From Monoraphidium neglectum (lineage: Eukaryota > Chlorophyta > Chlorophyceae > Sphaeropleales > Selenastraceae), in contig NW_014012416.1 of NCBI RefSeq assembly GCF_000611645.1, positions 2,955 to 16,596 of the forward strand: a DNA stretch of 13,642 nt, given 5' to 3'. Position 1 is the first letter of the stretch. Every line of letters begins with the position of its first letter. The notes beneath the pieces are model-generated. The model did not search any database, had not been told where the DNA came from, and saw nothing but the letters and a program-made list of their open reading frames with translations. The position numbers and the translations under genes are program-made. Positions 8,520 to 13,642 of this stretch are shown here, piece after piece.

Positions 8520-11015
8520 ATGGTGTCGCAGGGATACCCTTACCCTCGGCCCTCGACATCTTACGTCTTCATCACCGGCGCCAATGGCCGCTGCGCGTAC
8601 CATGAAATCGACAACGCAGCCTGGCGGGGCGCCGGCTTCCCCAGTGCCATCCTCGACTTGCCCGTGGGTCCCCGGATATCCGTCGAATCCAATGGCAGCA
8701 GCAACGGCACCGGCACCAGCGACAGAGGGCGCCCCGCGGCCACCGCGGGCAGCCGAAGCAACCTGGCTGCCGGCAGCGGCAGCAACAGCGCGATCGAAGT
8801 GAGCGCCAGCAGCGGCGGCAGCGAATCCCGTGAGGGGGCCGGCCTCACATTGCGAGAGGCGCTGGTTGAGGCGCACGGCATCGACGCGGCCACGCTGCTG
8901 CCCCCTGGCACGCCTTTCACCCCAATCCTCGCGATCGGCAGCAACGCGGGCCCCGAGCAGCTGGTGAGTTTTGCGCCCGCCTTGCCTCCACGGCACCCCC
9001 ACCCCCATACAGGTCCACACACACTCGCAGCCGTCTGCGTGCACACTAGTCAGCATCTTCTCACCCTGCTGCACCTGCGGCCCGTCTTCCCCCCCAGCAT
9101 GCCGACCTCCGCCGCCGCCGGCCGCTCTCACTCGCCCCGTGAGATGCGAGAGCGCTGCCAGAGCACTGCCGAACACCTTTCAGCAGCTCTCAATCCCAGA
9201 GCGGCGACGCCAACCGACCCCCAACCGAATCCAGGCCAGGAAGTTCCCGCCCGCGCTCTTCCCGACCGGCGCGATTGTACCCGTGGTCCAGTGCACCCTC
9301 TCCGGCTTTGACGTGGTCTACGCGCCCCTCATATCCTCGTATGGTTCAGCGACAGCCACGCTCGAGGCCAGCCCGGGGACTGAGGTGAGCAAGCGGCCCA
9401 GACGCGCCGCGCGCCTTGTGTGCTTGGCCGCTGCCGCCGAGCTCGCTCTTGGCATCGAAATCAAGCCCCTGCGGCCGCCCATTGTTGCATGCATGCCTCC
9501 GCCGCGTGCATTTCACCGCCGCGTCTTGCCCGCATGTACGCGTGGCGCACCTCTGTGCACCTGCGGTGGCCGCCGTTCCGCTCACCTCTGCACCCCTGCC
9601 TGCAAACCCCCCGGCACCCTCCGCACCGCCACCCCGGGCTTGGGCCCGGCGCCGCAGGTGGAGGTGTTCATAACGTTCCTGACGCCCCCCCTGCAGCTGC
9701 GCATGCACGAAACCGAGGGCGCGTACGACCTGCTGCGGCTCGATGGGGTGGCGCTGCTGGAAGGGCAGGCGCTCGTAGGGGGCGCCCCGGGGTGAGGCCG
9801 GAGCGCGGGGCCGGAGTTGGTCGCGCGGCAAGGTGGCAGGGACGCGCGTAATTGTGTGAGGGACGTCCTGGGCCCTCACACCCATCGCTGCACCCTCGCG
9901 CGCCGGCTTGCGGGGTGGCCTGCGCAACGACGTCTGGCACTCTGTCGCGCACGTACGGCCGCTCATGTCCCTGCTCATGTTGTCTCTTCTTCGTATCTGA
10001 GTTGATTGCCTATGACCCCGCCTGTTTCTTCCTGTTTTGCGCAGGTCCGGCCGTCGCCTCAGCAGCGTGTATCAGTACAACCACTCCCTCGGCACCCTGC
10101 ACCTGCCGCTGGCCCCGCCGCGGGGCGGAAGCTCGCCGGTCGCGCTCTCCGAAATCCCGGCGCGCCGCCGGCGGTGAGGGCCGGCACGCCGGGGGCGGGG
10201 GCGGCGCCTACTGGGGCGCCTGCTGGGGCGCAGTCCGCGGCCGCAGAGGGCGAAGGCCTGCCGCACCGCTGGCTGCGACGCCATCTTGCACTCCTCGACG
10301 CGGCACCTGGCGCTGCTTTGGCGGAACTGCCACGGCTTGCAGCGCAGTGGCCCATTGTATGTGTTCATGACCACCCCTTGCCGCAGCAGGCGTATAGAGT
10401 GCACAAAGAGACAACCCACACCACCTGACCGCACCACCTGACCGCAAAAACAACCTGATCCCTTTGACCTCTACCCCTTGTGTCCCCACGCCCAGGTTCC
10501 CCGCCCTTTCGCAGGTCGAGATGCAGGCCGCCCTCATGCGCGGCTTCCTAGCCGGCAGCAGCAGCGGCGGCAGCACCAGCAGCAGCGGCGCGAGCACCAG
10601 CGACGCCGAGGCGATGGAATTTGGTGGCGACGGCAGCTGTGGCGCCGAGGTTGCGGCAGCTGTGGGGCCGCTTGCTCCAGTCGAGCTGCCGCCGCGTGTT
10701 GACGTGCCTCCTGGCCCGGCTGATGAAGCTCCTTCGTTGTCAGCGGTATCAACAGCAACGGCGGCCGCCCCATCCGATACAGTCACCGCAGGCAAAGCCG
10801 GCAGCAGCAGCGGCAGTGGCGCCGGGGACGGATGCGGCGGCGGCGGCGGTGGCGATGCCGAGGGTCTGGATGAATTCATTATCTCAAACCTTACGATGCC
10901 TGACATCAGGCGCGGGCGCGTCGCAGCGCTTGCGGCGCACGCGCGCCCGTTCTCGTACGCGCGCCACGAGCGGCTGATGTCCCTGGGCACCATTTTCAGC
11001 AAGAACGTCGAATGA
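8520..11015 (+). CDS. Conserved AIGSN-signature protein of unknown function (5 exons, about 458 aa)
   Basis: Function unknown. Exons are 8520-8963, 9235-9384, 9658-9791, 10045-10173 and 10496-11015. All junctions are GT-AG with agreeing phases (1377 nt, stop TGA). The N-terminus reads G-Y-P-Y-P-R-P (5-11), which I associate with an uncharacterised family also present in bacteria. Next come A-I-G-S-N-A-G-P-E-Q-L (138-148), A-R-K-F opening exon 2, V-V-Y-A-P-L-I-S-S-Y-G-S, S-P-G-T-E closing exon 2, and M-H-E-T-E (214-218). Exon 4 gives S-V-Y-Q-Y-N-H-S-L-G and A-L-S-E-I-P-A. The last exon gives F-P-A-L-S-Q-V-E-M-Q near its start and ends shortly after A-R-P-F-S-Y. The G-S-N signature recalls gamma-glutamylcyclotransferase-like proteins, but this link is weak. 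Two long Ser/Gly/Ala-rich inserts (about 55-105 and most of 305-410) interrupt it. The ATG at 8520 is the first in its frame, but its context is weak, so an upstream exon is possible. No signal peptide or membrane segment is evident. Confidence 0.75.
10419..10444. repeat. 13-bp tandem duplication
   Basis: Two exact adjacent copies of CACCACCTGACCG in the last intron of the AIGSN gene, about 50 nt before the acceptor at 10494-10495. Probably a recent slippage duplication. Confidence 0.9.
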
Positions 11016-11773
11016 AGTGAGTTGCAGGTTTCACTCATGAAAACAATGAATTTCTGGAACCAAGGCCGCCTGCTGCCAACAATGGCAAGCGTGCTGCATT
11101 CGAATCCACGTGTTTGCAGGAGGTCCATTCTTGAGACTTTACGCTCTTTGTCCTGTTGAGAGCTTTGTGATGTTCAAAGCTTTGTGGTGCTCTGATTATC
11201 ATGCTATTGAGCTTGCAGGAATGCAAGTAGTAAAGCAGCACAAGAATTTGCTTTGGCGGTGGGAACAGCTGCAGCCAGGGGCGACGGGCCGTGCAGGACA
11301 CTCGGTCCTTTTCCACATGATCAAAATTTCAGAAACATGCATCTTAAGCCTGCTGTGATCCATAGCCCAGCCGCTCAGCGCCCACATACGCAACCGCGGG
11401 CTGCTGCTGCTATGGCGTTCCTGTCAAAGCCGCCCACCCGCCCGCAAGTTGTGATCAACTGGAAGGATATGTCAGCATAGCAGGTGCAAGGGTTCATTCT
11501 GCGGCCTCCAGAATGCTGGCTCGTGATGAAGCATGACGACTTGCAAAGGCGCCGCTTTCGTCATTTTATCTGTCGGGGTGTGACATCGCCGCGGGATCTG
11601 CCGCCGTCTGCGCGGACACACCTTTGTGCATGCCCACGACTGCCACTGGCAGCAAACGTGAGAGCGTAGACGCACTCATACACTGTACTATACCACTGAA
11701 CGTACTGCGCGTCAAATCCCCAAAAAGATCAAGCAACCGATCACACGACAGCTTCCAAACGAGGCCCTTGTGG
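11016..11773. other. Intergenic stretch between the AIGSN gene and isocitrate dehydrogenase
   Basis: About 760 bp, less GC-rich than the genes, presumably the 3' UTR of the AIGSN gene followed by the isocitrate dehydrogenase promoter and leader. A small hairpin (arms 11161-11167 and 11175-11181) is visible. A 22-codon reading frame with ATG at 11412 and TAG at 11478-11480 lies about 290 nt ahead of the isocitrate dehydrogenase start and would be an upstream ORF if the leader reaches that far. No other coding evidence is seen, and no TATA box could be assigned. Confidence 0.5.
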
Positions 11774-13374
11774 ATGCTCTTGTCCGCGGCAAGGTCTCTC
11801 AGGTGCTATCAGCTACACTATCATTACTACGCCAGCCCCCGCTGCCCTACACAAGCTAGGTCTTTTTCAAGGGGCCTCAAAATGACCTCAGGTGCGGGGA
11901 TCTGAGACCTGGAGGGGACGTTATCGATCTGTTCGTAATAATGAAAGCAAGCTGGCGAGGATTGGGGGCATGGACGGGAGCAGCTGAGGCTGCTGTCGAC
12001 ACTTTCGGCCGCCACTTCCCCTGCAGACAAGACGGGCGCGGTGGCTGTGGCTGCGAAGATCAAGGTGGCCAACCCGGTGGTGGACCTCGATGGCGACGAG
12101 ATGACCAGGTGCGGCGACGACTCGCCTAGTGCAGCAGCCCGGCAGCACCCAGGTGGCGTGCGCCATCAATCTGGATGCAGCCAGCCCCTGACGGTGCCTC
12201 TCCCTGCATGCAAATGTTTTGTATCGCCACGTAGGGTCATCTGGCAGATGATCAAGGACAAGGTGAAGCGAGAGGGTTGCGGTTGGGCGAGCCGCCGCGC
12301 ATATCTGCTGCCAACTGCAAGTGGCGCTTTTGGCATCAACCTGCTTGCCCTGCCGCCGGTGTTGCACTCCATCTCAGTCTGTTGCAACCTCGCATCCGCA
12401 AACCGCAGCTGATCCTGCCTTACCTTGATCTGGACATCAAGTACTTTGATCTGGGCCTGCCCTCACGGTGAGCCTCTGGAGATCACGCGGGAACCAGAGC
12501 GGGGTGTGATTGGGCAGGCAGAGGCCGCTCGCTGGAGGGGCGCCGCCACGGCGCCGCACACGCCTCCCGAGGCAAGCAGCAGCACGCGTGACAGTCATGT
12601 GTGCGCGCCGCACATTGCCGTGCCGTGGCGCCGAGTTTGTGCGCGCGCACAGCGTGCGCTGTTTCGCAGCGGGTGTTGCGAAGGCGCCGCCCTGCGCACC
12701 AGCCACCTCCGCGGCGAGCTGGCGTTTTTGGGCTGATCGGCGGCGCGTGCCTCACACACACGATCACCGGGCGAACCCCAGTCGGCGCAGGCTGCATTCC
12801 GCCACCGCAATGCGCACCCCTCACGCCCTCTGCGGCCGCGCGTGCTGCCGTCGCCCGCCTGCCCCCGCAGCGATGCGACGGACGACCAGATCACCATCGA
12901 CGCCGCCAAGGCCATCCTGGTGAGGACGACGGGCCCCACACACCCCGCTGATGCCTGGACATGGATCCATTCAAGGGGTGGAAGGCTGTTTCTTTTCGTC
13001 AAGTGGTGGCGGCTGCTAGCCATGCTGCCTGCCGCGTTGCGCCGAGGCGCGGGCAAGCAGGGCTCCCGTGGCGGCGGCAGCCCGCCCGGCCTGCTGCAGC
13101 GCTCCAAGGCCGCGCGCCGCTGCACAGCAGGGCCCTTTGCTGGCGGCGCGCCACGTTCCCCTCACGTATCGCCTCAGCGACACCGCAGTGACCATCCTCT
13201 CTTCCTGCCTCTGCAGTGGTGTTCATCTGCCGTCTGACACCACACTCTGTAACCAACACACGCGTGTCTGTCCGTTCTCTTTTCATCCCCTCCCCCCAGG
13301 AGTGCGGCGTGGGCATCAAGTGCGCGACCATCACCCCTGATGAGGCGCGCGTCAAGGAGTTCAGCCTGAAGAAG
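11774..13374 (+). CDS. ICDH: NADP-dependent isocitrate dehydrogenase, 5' part (6 exons, runs off the window)
   Basis: Catalyses oxidative decarboxylation of isocitrate to 2-oxoglutarate with NADP. Exons are 11774-11802, 11989-12108, 12235-12262, 12409-12467, 12871-12919 and 13300-13374, giving 120 codons in one frame. All junctions are GT-AG. Diagnostic residues in order are [18 protein letters not shown], then [37 protein letters not shown] and [12 protein letters not shown]. These mark the eukaryotic homodimeric NADP enzyme, not the NAD-dependent one. The catalytic core and C-terminus (usually about 410 residues in all) lie beyond the window. Exon 3 is only 28 nt. The proposed first exon encodes M-L-L-S-A-A-R-S-L and continues with L-L-S-T-L-S-A-A-T, a typical mitochondrial presequence. 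It is the least certain part, because its acceptor (AG at 11987-11988) competes with a CAG five bases upstream. Confidence 0.93.
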
Positions 13375-13642
13375 GTGCGTGCAAGCTGGGGGGTGGGATG
13401 TTGTCATGGTGGGTCCTGGAGGAGCTGATCAGAAGCTGTTGCCGCCAGCCGTGGCGCTGCCGCTGGCTACAGCGGCTCTGGAGGTCTGCCGTCGCGCAGA
13501 CGGCGGGTGCGCCTGAAGTGGCGAGGACGCAGCTGTTTTGCGGGACGAGGTTTGATGCAGGCCCCTGCCTGGGATGAACGGGGGACAACGTAACGCGGTG
13601 TAGGCTGAGGTGGACATCAGGTGCCCCCTCCCTCCCCCCTCC
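13375..13642 (+). other. Intron 6 of isocitrate dehydrogenase (incomplete)
   Basis: It begins with a GTGCGT donor directly after the K-K codons that precede the M-W-K-S-P-N-G-T block of the family. That block is not found in any frame up to the window end, so the intron is at least 268 nt. The window ends in a pyrimidine-rich tract (13624-13642), which suggests that the acceptor lies just outside. Confidence 0.8.

Noticed and set aside
10208..11128. 306-codon minus-strand frame
   Set aside because: It is antisense to the last exon of the AIGSN gene, and its Pro/Ala/Leu runs mirror the Ser/Gly-rich insert on the other strand.
1..13642. CRISPR array, prokaryotic operon, transposon with transposase, or rRNA
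   Set aside because: No regularly spaced repeats, transposase motifs or rRNA signatures were seen. The only tandem repeats are microsatellites and one 13-bp duplication.

Overview
The window looks like nuclear DNA of a green alga (Chlorophyta, probably a Chlamydomonas- or Chlorella-type lineage). The evidence is GC-rich DNA, genes broken into many short exons by GT-AG introns of roughly 120-420 nt, proteins padded with Ala/Gly/Ser low-complexity stretches, long (TG)n and (CGG)n microsatellites, and plant-like protein families. No prokaryotic operon structure, CRISPR array, rRNA, tRNA or recognisable transposon is visible. The taxon is inferred from style and protein families, not from a database search.

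Four spliced genes can be reconstructed with exon phases that agree at every junction. (1) Minus strand, 3582 to 1585: a Methyltransf_16 / METTL21-type protein methyltransferase, 4 exons, about 372 aa. (2) Plus strand, 4036 to 6385: NSE4, the kleisin subunit of the SMC5/6 DNA-repair complex, 7 exons, about 367 aa. (3) Plus strand, 8520 to 11015: a conserved protein of unknown function with an A-I-G-S-N signature, 5 exons, about 458 aa. (4) Plus strand, 11774 to beyond the window: the 5' part of NADP-dependent isocitrate dehydrogenase with a predicted mitochondrial presequence, 6 exons seen (120 codons), cut off by the window end.

Layout: 1-79 is a (TG)36 microsatellite. From 80 to 1584 no convincing gene is seen, apart from a short stretch that resembles the N-terminus of PTEN. 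The methyltransferase and NSE4 are head to head, and about 450 bp between their start codons (3583-4035) probably serves as a divergent promoter. A gene-poor stretch of about 2.1 kb (6386-8519) holds a perfect 12-bp inverted repeat, two hairpins and one exon-like segment. Then come the unknown gene and, after about 760 bp, isocitrate dehydrogenase on the same strand. The four genes do not form a pathway: protein methylation, chromosome maintenance, an unknown role and TCA/NADPH metabolism. The links between them are positional only.

No single new system stands out. The most interesting items are the uncharacterised AIGSN protein, its possible in-frame cassette exon, the methyltransferase's 39-nt exon carrying the SAM-binding glycine loop with a (CCG)14 tract against the next splice acceptor, and the orphan PTEN-like signature.
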